Source: Chitinophagaceae bacterium (GTDB lineage: Bacteria; Bacteroidota; Bacteroidia; Chitinophagales; Chitinophagaceae). From it: a DNA stretch of 64,000 nt. The notes below the pieces were generated by a model that did no database searches, had not been told where the DNA came from, and worked only from the letters and a program-made list of their open reading frames with translations. Positions 53,291-62,429 of this stretch are shown here, in pieces; the first letter of the stretch is position 1; the number at the start of each line of letters is the position of its first letter. Position numbers and translations under genes: made by a program. Location of the stretch: positions 248,001-312,000 of the forward strand of contig CANGYR010000001.1 in NCBI GenBank assembly GCA_947458275.1, in the 5' to 3' direction.

Positions 53291-54658
53291 TTAATGCTGA
53301 TGATTGTGCATTAATTGAGCGAACTCTTCAGGTGTCACTTTCTTTTCTTTGGATTTCACTCCTTTTTCTGCGAAAGAAAATAATTTTTCGGTAACTAACC
53401 TGCGGTAGGTAGAATCAATCTGCTTTTCATCTTTCATCATACGATCGATATAACTATCCAGCCAGCTAAGATCTTCTCCGATATTCATTTGTCCGAAATA
53501 TCGCATCACTTCTTCTTTCATATAATTTCTCAGCTCTTCTTCAGACACTTCCAGTTTGTTGTCTTTAATGATACGATCGCTGATAAGTGTCCATTTCAAT
53601 TGATTGCTGAAGGTAGGAAATTCACTCTCCGCCTGCTCTGCAGTCTTTGGAGTTTCGCCACTGGTCTGCAACCATTTCTTTAAAAAAGCTTCGGGAAATT
53701 CCATGCTTGTTTTATCCAGCAACAAATGATAAATCTGATCGTGAATCTGATTGCGGGATTGTGATTGCCAGTATTTCTCAATATCCTCTTTTATCGCAGC
53801 ACGGAATTCGTCAGCATTACTGATATTTTTACCGGGATACACCTCATTGAAGAACTCCTCATCCAAATTTCTTTTTTCAATCAACCCGATTTTTACAATA
53901 TCCAGTTTGAAATAGGCATCAGCAATAGCCGTATCATTTTTCTCATATCCTAAATCCTGTGCAATCATGTCCAGCTTATCGGCTTCGAATGCATTTCCCA
54001 GCTGAATATTGATGCTCTCTCCTACCTTTTTACCTTTTAATTCTTTCTGAACCGACTTGGTAAAGTATTTCAAAATCACCGAATTCTCCTTGCTCTTACC
54101 ACCTTCAACAACAACGCCGCTTTTGTCTGTCTCCGTAAATAAAATGTTCAATACATTTTCGTCATTGTCTATCGTCTCAGGATCAGTCATCTTGCCCCCT
54201 TTTATCTGCATCCTGTTCACTTCTTCTTCTATCATGGCATCGGTAGCTTCCACTACATAAGCTGTAACCGCTTCTTTGGATAAGTCTGCCAATGTAAAAT
54301 CAGGCTTGAGGCCGATTTCAAAACCAAAATCATAGTCAGCAGGACTGTTGATATCAATTTTAGTAAGATCGCTTTCTAACGGCAATGGCTGTCCGAAAAT
54401 TTCAGGCTTCTCATCATTCAGATAAGTGTACAATTTTCTTTCAACTGTCTTCAATACCTCATCATTGAAAATTGAAGGCCCATACATTTTCTTTATCATA
54501 CCGGCAGGCACCATCCCTTTTCTGAAGCCGGGAATATTGGCTGTTTTGCTGTATTCTTTCAGCTTTTTCTCAAAAGAAGGGAGATATTCTTCCTTCGTAA
54601 CTTTAACGGTTAACTTATCTGTTAACAAACCGATGTTTTCTCTTGCTACAATAGACAT
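53291..54658 (-). CDS. tig: Trigger factor
   Basis: Ribosome-associated chaperone, 455 residues. The N-terminal ribosome-binding domain has the tail-signature IPGFRKGMVPAGMIKKMYGP (about 39-58). A degenerate FKBP-like PPIase domain (NDENVLNILFTETDKSG region) and a long helical C-terminal domain follow (EFRAAIKEDIEKYWQSQSRN). The product ends QLMHNHQH. It converges on rng. Confidence 0.93.
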   Translation of the reverse strand: MSIVARENIGLLTDKLTVKVTKEEYLPSFEKKLKEYSKTANIPGFRKGMVPAGMIKKMYGPSIFNDEVLKTVERKLYTYLNDEKPEIFGQPLPLESDLTKIDINSPADYDFGFEIGLKPDFTLADLSKEAVTAYVVEATDAMIEEEVNRMQIKGGKMTDPETIDNDENVLNILFTETDKSGVVVEGGKSKENSVILKYFTKSVQKELKGKKVGESINIQLGNAFEADKLDMIAQDLGYEKNDTAIADAYFKLDIVKIGLIEKRNLDEEFFNEVYPGKNISNADEFRAAIKEDIEKYWQSQSRNQIHDQIYHLLLDKTSMEFPEAFLKKWLQTSGETPKTAEQAESEFPTFSNQLKWTLISDRIIKDNKLEVSEEELRNYMKEEVMRYFGQMNIGEDLSWLDSYIDRMMKDEKQIDSTYRRLVTEKLFSFAEKGVKSKEKKVTPEEFAQLMHNHQH

Positions 54659-54741
54659 GATAAAAATTTGAATCGCATTTAAAAAAATAAGTTGATAAGC
54701 CGGAAAGTTGCATCAACCTCTCAACTTATCAACTTTAATCG

Positions 54742-54823
54742 TGCGGATGATAGGGGTCGAACCTACATGCCTCGCGGCGCCAGATCCTAAGTCTGGTGCG
54801 TCTGCCAATTTCGCCACATCCGC
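54742..54823 (-). tRNA. tRNA-Leu (anticodon TAG)
   Basis: An 82-nt class II cloverleaf on the minus strand: acceptor GCGGATG/CATCCGC with discriminator A, anticodon stem CCAGA/TCTGG with loop CTTAGGA (anticodon TAG), a long variable arm and the TTCGACC T loop. It decodes CUA/CUN leucine codons. CCA is not encoded. Confidence 0.96.
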
Positions 54824-54829
54824 CTGAAA

Positions 54830-54879
54830 TTTGAAATATGTTCAAAGCTGACCTATATTTCAAACGGGTGGCAAATTTA
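54830..54879 (-). promoter_or_regulatory. tRNA-Leu promoter with inverted repeat in the leader
   Basis: The minus strand reads TAAATTTG at 54879-54872, a TAnnTTTG match ~49 bp upstream of the tRNA. Between them TTTGAAATAT (54830-54839) and ATATTTCAAA (54855-54864) form a perfect 10-bp inverted repeat with a 15-nt spacer, so the precursor leader can fold right up to the tRNA 5' end. Confidence 0.5.
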
Positions 54880-54989
54880 CTACATTTATTTATAAAAATC
54901 GCATAAAACGGTAAGTATCTGAACAGAATCAACCATAAATCCTTGTTTTTCAAAAGCATAAACTTTTTGAAGTAAATTCGTATATCAAT

Positions 54990-57221
54990 ATGAAAACGTC
55001 AGTAGAAATACCATCTTATAACCTGTCGGAAGAAGAAGAAAAAAAGGAAATCCTCAATCAATACCGTGGTCTGCTCAGAGCGTTGAAGGAAAAATTGAAA
55101 CCCGGCGACAAGAATCTGCTGCGTACGGCATTTGAAATGTCCGTAGATGCTCATAAAACGATGCGGCGCAAAAGCGGTGAACCTTATATCCTGCATCCTA
55201 TCGCCGTGGCTAAAATATGCGTGGAGGAAATTGGACTGGGTATCAGAAGTACTATCTGCGCACTGTTGCACGACACTGTAGAAGATACTGACATTACACT
55301 GGAAGATATTCAAAGAGAATTCGGTGCTGAAATTGCTAAAATTGTAGATGGACTCACCAAGATTTCAACGGTGATGGATGCCAATACCAGCCAGCAGGCA
55401 GAAAATTTTAAAAAGATTCTTTTAACGCTGACCGATGATCCAAGAGTGATTCTTATCAAACTGGCCGACCGCCTGCACAATATGCGGACGCTCGACAGTA
55501 TGAAGAAAGAAAAACAGCTGAAAATATCTTCAGAGACCATATATGTTTATGCGCCCCTCGCTCACAGAATGGGATTGTATAACATCAAAACGGAGATGGA
55601 GGATCTCTCCATGAAATATATGGAGTCGGATACCTACCGGTATATCGCCAAAAAACTGCAGGAAACAAAAAAAGAAAGAACGCGCTACATCAATGATTTC
55701 ATTAAACCACTGAAAGAAAAACTGCAAAAAACCGGACTGGACTTTGACATATTCGGAAGACCGAAAAGCATTCATTCGATTTGGTCTAAAATAAAAAAGA
55801 AAGGTGTTGCCTTTGAGGAAGTGTATGATCTATTTGCAATTAGAATCATTGTTAATTCAATAGTTGAAAAAGAGAAAGAAGATTGCTGGAAAGTATACAG
55901 CATTATCACCGACGAGTACAATCCTTCACCGGAGCGGCTTCGCGACTGGCTAAGCAATCCGAAAAGCAACGGATATGAAGCATTGCACACCACCGTTATG
56001 GGTCCCGAGGGGAAATGGGTTGAAGTACAGATTCGTACCAAGCGAATGAATGAGATTGCAGAAAAAGGTCTCGCGGCCCACTGGAAATACAAAGAAGACA
56101 AAGACGATGAAAGTCGTTTTGATAAATGGTTTGGTCAGATCCGAGAAGCATTGGCGAATAGCGAGACCAATTCGTTGGATTTTTTACAGGATTTCAAAAC
56201 CTCCTTTTTAGCGGAAGAAATCTATGTCTATACTCCAAAAGGAGATGTAAAGATGCTGCCAATTGGATCTACAGCACTTGATTTCGCTTTTTCTGTTCAT
56301 ACTGCCGTGGGCTCAAAATGTATCGGCGCAAAAGTGAATCACAAACTGGTGCCGATTGGACACAAGTTGCGCAGCGGAGACCAGATTGAAATCATCACAA
56401 GCGCGAAACAAAAACCAAATGCCGAATGGCTTAATCAGGTTGTTACCAGTAAAGCAAAAGCAAAAATAAAAGACACCCTCAAGGAAGAAAAAAGGCAGAT
56501 TGCCGAACTCGGCAAACAGATTCTTCAAAAAAGACTGGAAAGCATCAACGCACCCATGAGCCAGTCGAACATCGAAGAACTTTGCAGCTTCTATAAAATG
56601 TCGAGCGCACTTGATTTATACTACGAGATAGCGATTAAGAAAAATGACTTAAAAGAATTAAAAGATTTCACGGTACATATAGATAAGCTGGTTGCACCAA
56701 AAATTGCGAAACCCAACGAGATAAAAACTGAAATACAGGATTTCAAATCTTTGGATAAAAAAGATTCTGAATTGATCATTTTTGGTGAGAGCAGCGACAA
56801 AATCATGTACACGCTTGCCAACTGCTGCAAACCCATTCCGGGTGACAATGTATTTGGATTTGTTACATCCGGTGAAGGATTGAAAATTCACCGAACGAAT
56901 TGTCCCAATGCTACCAGGCTACTTGCGAATTACGGACATCGTGTTGTGAAAACAAAATGGGCAAAAAATAAAGAGATTTCTTTCCTCACCGGCCTACGAA
57001 TTATCGGCATTGATGATGTAGGTGTTATCAATAAAATTACCAATCTGATCAGCGGGGAATTGAAAGTGAATATTTCTGCCATGACCATCGAAGCGAAGGA
57101 CGGAATTTTTGAAGGGAACATTAAAATATTTGTAAACGACAAAGAAGATCTGGATAATATAGTTAATCATCTATTGAATCTGGAAGGAATAGAAACTGTC
57201 ACCAGATTCAATACGGAATAA
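54990..57221 (+). CDS. Bifunctional (p)ppGpp synthetase/hydrolase (RelA/SpoT, Rsh)
   Basis: Stringent-response enzyme of 743 residues. The N-terminal HD hydrolase domain keeps HD at 94-95 and ED at 98-99 (LLHDTVEDT). The synthetase domain includes GRPKSIHSIWSKIKKKG and NGYEALHTTVMGPEG. TGS (EEIYVYTPKGDVKMLPIGST), helical/zinc-finger-like (LANCCKPIPGDNV) and C-terminal ACT domains follow. Intact hydrolase and synthetase sites indicate the bifunctional Rsh type. Confidence 0.96.
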   Translation: MKTSVEIPSYNLSEEEEKKEILNQYRGLLRALKEKLKPGDKNLLRTAFEMSVDAHKTMRRKSGEPYILHPIAVAKICVEEIGLGIRSTICALLHDTVEDTDITLEDIQREFGAEIAKIVDGLTKISTVMDANTSQQAENFKKILLTLTDDPRVILIKLADRLHNMRTLDSMKKEKQLKISSETIYVYAPLAHRMGLYNIKTEMEDLSMKYMESDTYRYIAKKLQETKKERTRYINDFIKPLKEKLQKTGLDFDIFGRPKSIHSIWSKIKKKGVAFEEVYDLFAIRIIVNSIVEKEKEDCWKVYSIITDEYNPSPERLRDWLSNPKSNGYEALHTTVMGPEGKWVEVQIRTKRMNEIAEKGLAAHWKYKEDKDDESRFDKWFGQIREALANSETNSLDFLQDFKTSFLAEEIYVYTPKGDVKMLPIGSTALDFAFSVHTAVGSKCIGAKVNHKLVPIGHKLRSGDQIEIITSAKQKPNAEWLNQVVTSKAKAKIKDTLKEEKRQIAELGKQILQKRLESINAPMSQSNIEELCSFYKMSSALDLYYEIAIKKNDLKELKDFTVHIDKLVAPKIAKPNEIKTEIQDFKSLDKKDSELIIFGESSDKIMYTLANCCKPIPGDNVFGFVTSGEGLKIHRTNCPNATRLLANYGHRVVKTKWAKNKEISFLTGLRIIGIDDVGVINKITNLISGELKVNISAMTIEAKDGIFEGNIKIFVNDKEDLDNIVNHLLNLEGIETVTRFNTE

Positions 57222-57223
57222 AA

Positions 57224-57246
57224 AAAGCCATTTAAAAAATGGCTTT
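57224..57246. terminator. Bidirectional terminator between relA/spoT and the acyl-CoA dehydrogenase
   Basis: AAAGCCATTT (57224-57233) and AAATGGCTTT (57237-57246) form a perfect 10-bp stem with a 3-base loop. It is flanked by A/T tracts, with seven T on the minus strand, just past both converging genes. Confidence 0.8.
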
Positions 57247-57267
57247 ATAAAAAATATTTGACAATCA

Positions 57268-58407
57268 TTATTTCAACACCTCTCTGCTGATAACTATTTT
57301 CTGGATTTCACTGGTACCTTCTCCTATCGTGCATAATTTACTGTCGCGATAAAATTTCTCCACAGGAAAATCTTTCGTGTAACCATATCCTCCAAAAATC
57401 TGCACCGCATCGGTACTGATTTCTACACAGATTTCACTGGCATAATATTTAGCCATAGCAGACTCCTTGGTCATAGGCAGTCCTTTCATTTTCAAATCGC
57501 ATGCCTGATTGATCAGCAATTCAGCACATTCAATTTTGGTGGCCATATCTGCCAGTTTAAAGGCAATACCCTGAAAATTGGCAATGGGCTGATCAAACTG
57601 ATGTCTCTCTTTTGCATATTTCACAGACGCTTCATAAGCACCCTTGGCAATTCCCAAACTCAAAGCTGCGATAGAAATTCTTCCACCGTCCAATATTTTC
57701 ATCGCCTGCTTAAACCCTTCTCCGACTTCGCCGAGTCTGTTTTCATCAGAAATGATACAATTATCAAAAATCATTTCAACTGTTTCACTGGCACGCATCC
57801 CCAATTTATTTTCTTTTTTTCCTGCGGTAAAACCGGGCGTATTACGGTCAACTATAAACGCAGTTGAATTATTTTTTGCTCTCGGCTCACCGGTTCTGCA
57901 GATAACAACAGCCACATCACCCGATTTGCCATGCGTTATCCAGCTTTTAGCTCCATTGATGATCCAGTTATTACCGTCTTTTACTGCAGTGGTTTTCATA
58001 TTGCCTGCATCACTTCCGGTATTGGGCTCAGTCAATCCCCAGGCACCTATAAATTCAGCAGTAGCCAGTTTGGGTAAATATTTATTTTTTTGAGCTTCGT
58101 TACCAAATGCCATAATGTGACCGGTACACAAAGAATTGTGAGCGGCAAGAGACAGCCCTATCGATCCGCAGACCTTGGCAATCTCCTGGATAATGGTGCT
58201 ATATTCGTAATAACCCAATCCGGTGCCACCGTATTTTTCGGGCACCAATACTCCCATCATTCCCAGTTTACCCAATTCTTTGAAAATATGTATGGGAAAT
58301 TCCTGAGATTCATCCCACTCCATTAAATGAGGTTTGATATACTGATTTGCAAAATCTTTGGCTGATTGTGCCACCTGAAGCGTAAGTTCACTTTGAGAAA
58401 ATTCCAT
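57268..58407 (-). CDS. Acyl-CoA dehydrogenase
   Basis: FAD flavoenzyme of the fatty-acid or branched-chain acyl-CoA oxidation pathway, 379 residues. N-terminal domain blocks are YGGTGLGYYEYSTIIQEIA and GAWGLTEPNTGSDAGNMKT (acyl/FAD contact). The C-terminal catalytic region is FPVEKFYRDSKLCTIGEGTSE, with the Glu of GEGTSE as base. I chose the ATG at 58407 (MEFSQSELTL); an upstream ATG at 58431 adds eight unlikely residues. Chain-length specificity is not readable. Confidence 0.93.
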   Translation of the reverse strand: MEFSQSELTLQVAQSAKDFANQYIKPHLMEWDESQEFPIHIFKELGKLGMMGVLVPEKYGGTGLGYYEYSTIIQEIAKVCGSIGLSLAAHNSLCTGHIMAFGNEAQKNKYLPKLATAEFIGAWGLTEPNTGSDAGNMKTTAVKDGNNWIINGAKSWITHGKSGDVAVVICRTGEPRAKNNSTAFIVDRNTPGFTAGKKENKLGMRASETVEMIFDNCIISDENRLGEVGEGFKQAMKILDGGRISIAALSLGIAKGAYEASVKYAKERHQFDQPIANFQGIAFKLADMATKIECAELLINQACDLKMKGLPMTKESAMAKYYASEICVEISTDAVQIFGGYGYTKDFPVEKFYRDSKLCTIGEGTSEIQKIVISREVLK

Positions 58408-58516
58408 ATAAGTCAATCGTTGAGCCCGCAAATTACGTAAATAATGAAAACGTATAACTTTTTTCAGAAGATAAACTGATAAAAATTAGCTTGTTATATG
58501 ATCAAAATCAACTTTT

Positions 58517-59446
58517 TCATAATGAGATATAATTAATTATCTTATTATAGCTTTCATTGTCCATCAATATAATTTTTTTTAAATCCTCAGTATGTCCAAA
58601 ATTTCCATGTTGATTACGATACTGAATGATGGCATTGGCCAGTTTGTATCTGATGTATGGATGAGCTTTTAATTCATCTAACTGAGCTTTGTTGATGTTG
58701 ATTTTTTTTATGTTTTTATCAGATAGCATCAATTGTGGTTTGATTTTCTGAAAGACAGAATCAGGCAGACCAAATACTTCTCCGATTTGTAATATCGAAT
58801 AGAAACCGCCCAGCCGTTCACGGTAATTGATAATTCTTCGAGCCAGCCCGAATCCAACTCCCTTTAACTGTTCTAAAGTTGCAGAATCAGATGTGTTGAT
58901 GTCAATTGTTTTGAACTGATTTTTTTGTGAAGAATTGCTGTTATGATAATCTTTTGAAGTGGCAGTAACTTTCTCATTGATTACTACAAACGGAATGAGT
59001 TGCTCGGCCTGTTTTTCACTTATTCCCCAGATTTTTTTTATATCATCCGGCTTTCGAAATTTTCCTCCTTTGGAAGTATAATTCAATATGGTTTTAATTG
59101 TCTTCTCTTTTAATCCTATTTGTCGCCAACCTTCATCGGAAAGCGTGTTGGGGTCAAAAGGAAAAAGATGTAAAGAGGATGTATTTGTTCGATTTTCATC
59201 ATTACCAATTTGATCATTACTGTAATGATTTCCCCTGTAATATTCGTGTTGTTTTTTTTCAGCAGCACTATCTGTTTGCAGATAAGCATCCAATAACTCA
59301 TCTTTTGTTGGAAGTACCGGAGGATTCAATTTTTCATAAATTGAAGGAAGCCACAAAAGAAAAATAATGATGGCCATACAAATGACAATCCCATTTTTTT
59401 CCTTTCGGGAAAATTCAAGATAATTTGATGCCGGCTTTCTTTCCAT
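58517..59446 (-). CDS. ComEA-like helix-hairpin-helix protein
   Basis: A DNA-binding-type protein of about 309 residues. One membrane segment (NGIVICMAIIIFLLWLP, about 18-34) is followed by a polar linker. Repeated helix-hairpin-helix motifs come next: DEGWRQIGLKEKTIKTILNY, SATLEQLKGVGFGLARRIIN and KAQLDELKAHPYIRYKLANAI. It resembles the C-terminal part of ComEA, used in DNA uptake. Multiple HhH motifs also occur in proteins of unknown role in Bacteroidetes. An alternative ATG is at 59476. Confidence 0.82.
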   Translation of the reverse strand: MERKPASNYLEFSRKEKNGIVICMAIIIFLLWLPSIYEKLNPPVLPTKDELLDAYLQTDSAAEKKQHEYYRGNHYSNDQIGNDENRTNTSSLHLFPFDPNTLSDEGWRQIGLKEKTIKTILNYTSKGGKFRKPDDIKKIWGISEKQAEQLIPFVVINEKVTATSKDYHNSNSSQKNQFKTIDINTSDSATLEQLKGVGFGLARRIINYRERLGGFYSILQIGEVFGLPDSVFQKIKPQLMLSDKNIKKININKAQLDELKAHPYIRYKLANAIIQYRNQHGNFGHTEDLKKIILMDNESYNKIINYISL

Positions 59447-59520
59447 AAAAGTTTGCGAATCATTAAAGGACAGCAAACTATAAAATGAAAAAGGAGAAGC
59501 AATGAGAAAATAAACAGAGA

Positions 59521-60300
59521 TTAGGGAGAATTTAACTCCAGCATATCATATGCAAGATGAATACCTTGAGGAAGTTCGTTGCTAACATCTTTGTGCTTCC
59601 CTAATTGATGACTGATATGTGTAAAGTAAGCCCGGGGAATATTTAGCTGATGCACAAGATCAATGGCCTCCTGCAAGGTGAAATGCGAAAGATGCTTTTC
59701 TTTTCTGAGTGCATTCAAAACAATGGTTTCAGCACCGGTAATCTTTTTCTGTTCGGAGGCATCAATACTATTCGCATCTGTGATGTACACAAAACTGCCA
59801 AACCTGAATCCCAATACCGGCATTTTGTAGTGCCATACACGTATAGGCGTTACCGGTATATCGCCTACCAGAAATGTTTCTTCCCCGATATCATGAAATA
59901 CCACCTCAGGCACTCCGGGATATTTTTTTTCAGAAAAGATATAATGAAATTCATTGCGAATGGCCATTTGAGTGGGTTCATTGGCATAAATTTTCATGGG
60001 TCTTTGATGAAGATAATTGAATGCCCTTATATCATCCAACCCGGCAACATGGTCTTTATGTGAATGAGTAAATAAAACAGCATCCAGTTTTTTTACTTCC
60101 GCCCTCAGCATCTGTGTTCTGAAATCGGGAGTGGTGTCCACGACCAAAGTGGTTGTATCACTTTCAACCAAAATACTGCTGCGTAATCTTTTATCCTTTT
60201 CATCACCTGAAGCACAAACTGCACAATCGCAGGCAATCATAGGAACGCCGCTGCTTGTTCCGGTACCCAAAAAAGTGATTTTTAATTCCGGATAAAACAT
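59521..60300 (-). CDS. PhnP-like MBL-fold phosphodiesterase
   Basis: A 259-residue metallo-beta-lactamase-fold hydrolase. It opens with LKITFLGTGTSSGVPMIACD and the CDCAVC zinc motif (about 25-30) seen in PhnP-type cyclic phosphodiesterases. The metal motif HSHKDH (about 80-85) sits in LFTHSHKDHVAGLDD, and FTHISHQLGKHKDV is near the end. Phosphonate genes are absent, so the natural substrate is uncertain. It is 32 bp from the unknown gene upstream and 74 bp from the HhH gene downstream (the alternative HhH start at 59476 would make this 44 bp). Confidence 0.88.
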   Translation of the reverse strand: MFYPELKITFLGTGTSSGVPMIACDCAVCASGDEKDKRLRSSILVESDTTTLVVDTTPDFRTQMLRAEVKKLDAVLFTHSHKDHVAGLDDIRAFNYLHQRPMKIYANEPTQMAIRNEFHYIFSEKKYPGVPEVVFHDIGEETFLVGDIPVTPIRVWHYKMPVLGFRFGSFVYITDANSIDASEQKKITGAETIVLNALRKEKHLSHFTLQEAIDLVHQLNIPRAYFTHISHQLGKHKDVSNELPQGIHLAYDMLELNSP

Positions 60301-60332
60301 GCTAATTACATAAGTAAATAAGGTGAAATCTT

Positions 60333-60602
60333 CTATTTGCTCACGGGAGTGGACATTAACTCATCGTATAATTTCTGACTTTCATGAGTAAGGTCATCGA
60401 TATTGACGGTGAGTTGGGGCAATATGTCAATGAGTGTATTGATTCGACCTTCGGTCGGAAGAAATTTATTAAGAACAACCACTTTCTTCTCTCTTAAAAT
60501 ACAATACCCACTTTGAAAAGTTCCTCTTTCATAACGAATGATGTATCCTGCCTCCTCAATAACCTTTTCTACTTTGTCTAAAACGCTTTGGGTAAATTTC
60601 AT
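60333..60602 (-). CDS. Conserved-looking hypothetical protein
   Basis: I do not recognise a named family. The 89-residue product has no signal or membrane segment. It contains GYIIRYERGTFQSGYCILRE (about 18-37) and KKVVVLNKFLPTEGRINTLI (38-58), which read like a small alpha/beta fold. It lies between porX (106 bp upstream) and the PhnP-like gene, on the same strand, so it may be cotranscribed with them. Confidence 0.8.
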   Translation of the reverse strand: MKFTQSVLDKVEKVIEEAGYIIRYERGTFQSGYCILREKKVVVLNKFLPTEGRINTLIDILPQLTVNIDDLTHESQKLYDELMSTPVSK

Positions 60603-60708
60603 CTTTTGTGATTCTTGTTCAATGCAACTTCAGATAAATTAACTGTAAACGAAAATATATTTTTCAACAAGCGTTAATAAATAAAGTACCCCATTTTATT
60701 CTTTCCGT

Positions 60709-62265
60709 TTATTTACTTGACATCCGAATTACCGGAATAATCATCTCTTCGAGACTAACACCTCCATGCTGAAAAGTATTTCGGAAATAGTTAACAAAAT
60801 GATTATAGTTATTTGGATAACAAAGGAACAAATCACTTTTAGCAAAAATGTAAGAAGAATTTACATTTGGAACCGGCAAGCCGGCATCCTTTGGATTTTT
60901 AAACGCAAGTACATCTTTCGGCTCATAGTTCAGATTTCGACCATGCTTGTATCTTAGGTTTGCTGTAGTTTGCTTGTCTCCTATCACCTTAACGGCATTT
61001 TTTACCCTGGTGCTTCCATGGTCGGTAGCTACTATCAACTGAATATTTTTATCCGCTACCTTCTTCAGCGCCTGATGCAGCGGACTGTGTTCAAACCAGC
61101 TGGCAGTTATACTGCGGTAACTTGTTTCATCGCCGGCCAACTCTTTCAATACCTCCATTTCTGTTCTGGCATGGCTCAGCATATCAACAAAATTGTACAC
61201 AATTACGTTAAAATCATTTTGCAAAAGATTGTGCATATTGTCAACCAGTTTCTGCCCGTCGTGATTGTTTGTAATCTTGGTATAGGAAACTTTCACATCT
61301 GCTTTCCCCATCCGCTTCAGATAGTCTCTCAAAAATTCTTCTTCATGCAGATTTTTTCCTCCTTCTTCATCGTCATTTTTCCATTGATTCGGAAATTGTT
61401 TTTCAATATCAACCGGTAAAGCTCCGGCAAAAATTGCATTTCGTGAATATTGGGTAGCCGTCGGTAAAATGGAGTAAAAAGAGTCTTCTTCCAGAATCCT
61501 GAAACTCTCGGAAAAAATAGGCTGAATGGTTTTCCACTGATCAAACCTCAGGTTGTCTATCAGTACAAAAAACAAAGGCGTTCCTTTTTCAAGATGAGGC
61601 AGCACTTTATATTTCAATAAAGTATGGCTCATAACGGGCGCCGGTTCGGATTTAGAATTAATCCAGGAAGAATAATTTTTTGAAATAAATTTAAAAAACT
61701 CTGAATTGGCCTCTTGTTTTTGAGCAGACAGTACATCCTGCATCTCTGTAACATTGCTTCGTTGTATTTCCAGCTCCCAATAAATCAGTTTCTTATAGAT
61801 GTCCATCCATTCCGCATAGCCCGGATTACTGTTTAAGGCCGCAAAAAGAGAATTGAATTCCTGCTGATAAGCGGAGGTGGTTTTTTCGGCAACAAGTCGC
61901 TTGTTGTCTATTATCTTTTTCAGGCTGAGTAGAACCTGATTGGGATTCACCGGCTTTATCAAATAATCACTGATCTGGCTGCCAATAGCTTCATCCATCA
62001 GATTTTCAGCTTCATTTTTGGTGACCAGCACCACCGGTACATTATTTTTGATTGCCTTGATTTGCTGTAATGTCTGTAATCCGGATATGCCCGGCATGCT
62101 TTCATCAAGCAATACCAAATCAACAATATTATCTTTCACATATTCCACCGCATCAAATCCGTTGGTCTTGGTAGATACTTCATATCCTTTATTCTCCAAA
62201 AACATCACCTGAGAGGTAAGGCTTTCTATTTCATCATCTACCCATAGTATTTTGACTGGATTCAT
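60709..62265 (-). CDS. porX: PorX: response regulator with PglZ (alkaline-phosphatase superfamily) output domain
   Basis: Two-component regulator of the type IX secretion system, 518 residues. The receiver domain has the acidic pair Asp10/Asp11, phospho-acceptor Asp54 (LVLLDESMPG), Thr82 and Lys104 (YLIKPVNP). A helical linker leads to the PglZ domain with metal/nucleophile residues in VLIDNLRFDQW (Asp237), LPTATQYSRN (Thr271), FVDMLSHAR (Asp361, His365) and VATDHGSTR (Asp415, His416). In Porphyromonas, PorX pairs with the kinase PorY; none is adjacent here. Confidence 0.94.
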   Translation of the reverse strand: MNPVKILWVDDEIESLTSQVMFLENKGYEVSTKTNGFDAVEYVKDNIVDLVLLDESMPGISGLQTLQQIKAIKNNVPVVLVTKNEAENLMDEAIGSQISDYLIKPVNPNQVLLSLKKIIDNKRLVAEKTTSAYQQEFNSLFAALNSNPGYAEWMDIYKKLIYWELEIQRSNVTEMQDVLSAQKQEANSEFFKFISKNYSSWINSKSEPAPVMSHTLLKYKVLPHLEKGTPLFFVLIDNLRFDQWKTIQPIFSESFRILEEDSFYSILPTATQYSRNAIFAGALPVDIEKQFPNQWKNDDEEGGKNLHEEEFLRDYLKRMGKADVKVSYTKITNNHDGQKLVDNMHNLLQNDFNVIVYNFVDMLSHARTEMEVLKELAGDETSYRSITASWFEHSPLHQALKKVADKNIQLIVATDHGSTRVKNAVKVIGDKQTTANLRYKHGRNLNYEPKDVLAFKNPKDAGLPVPNVNSSYIFAKSDLFLCYPNNYNHFVNYFRNTFQHGGVSLEEMIIPVIRMSSK

Positions 62266-62338
62266 CTTTAATTAATTTAAATTTACCTTGCAGAAAAACT
62301 GTGTGAAAAATGCGCGCCCTCTGAAGCGTGTAAACTAT

Positions 62339-62387
62339 TGCTTACAAATTTAATTTTTTAGTTGCAAGGTTTGTAGATTTGTAAGCA
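62339..62387. promoter_or_regulatory. Divergent porX/HD promoters within an 11-bp inverted repeat
   Basis: TGCTTACAAAT (62339-62349) and ATTTGTAAGCA (62377-62387) are exact reverse complements, 27 bp apart. The left arm carries a minus-strand -7 TAAATTTG (62352-62345) toward porX. The right arm carries plus-strand TAGATTTG (62374-62381) toward the HD gene. One symmetrical regulator could therefore control both. Confidence 0.55.
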
Positions 62388-62429
62388 TTTGTTTTACTTT
62401 TTAACACATCATTCCCAAATAGTTTCATT

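Noticed and set aside
55772..56101. 109-codon frame antisense to relA/spoT
   Set aside because: Shadow of the synthetase-domain coding sequence, no start context.
57268..62265. Defence or toxin-antitoxin cluster around the small unknown gene and PglZ domain
   Set aside because: PglZ domains occur in BREX systems, but here the PglZ is fused to a receiver domain as PorX and no brxC, pglX, brxL or other BREX gene is present.
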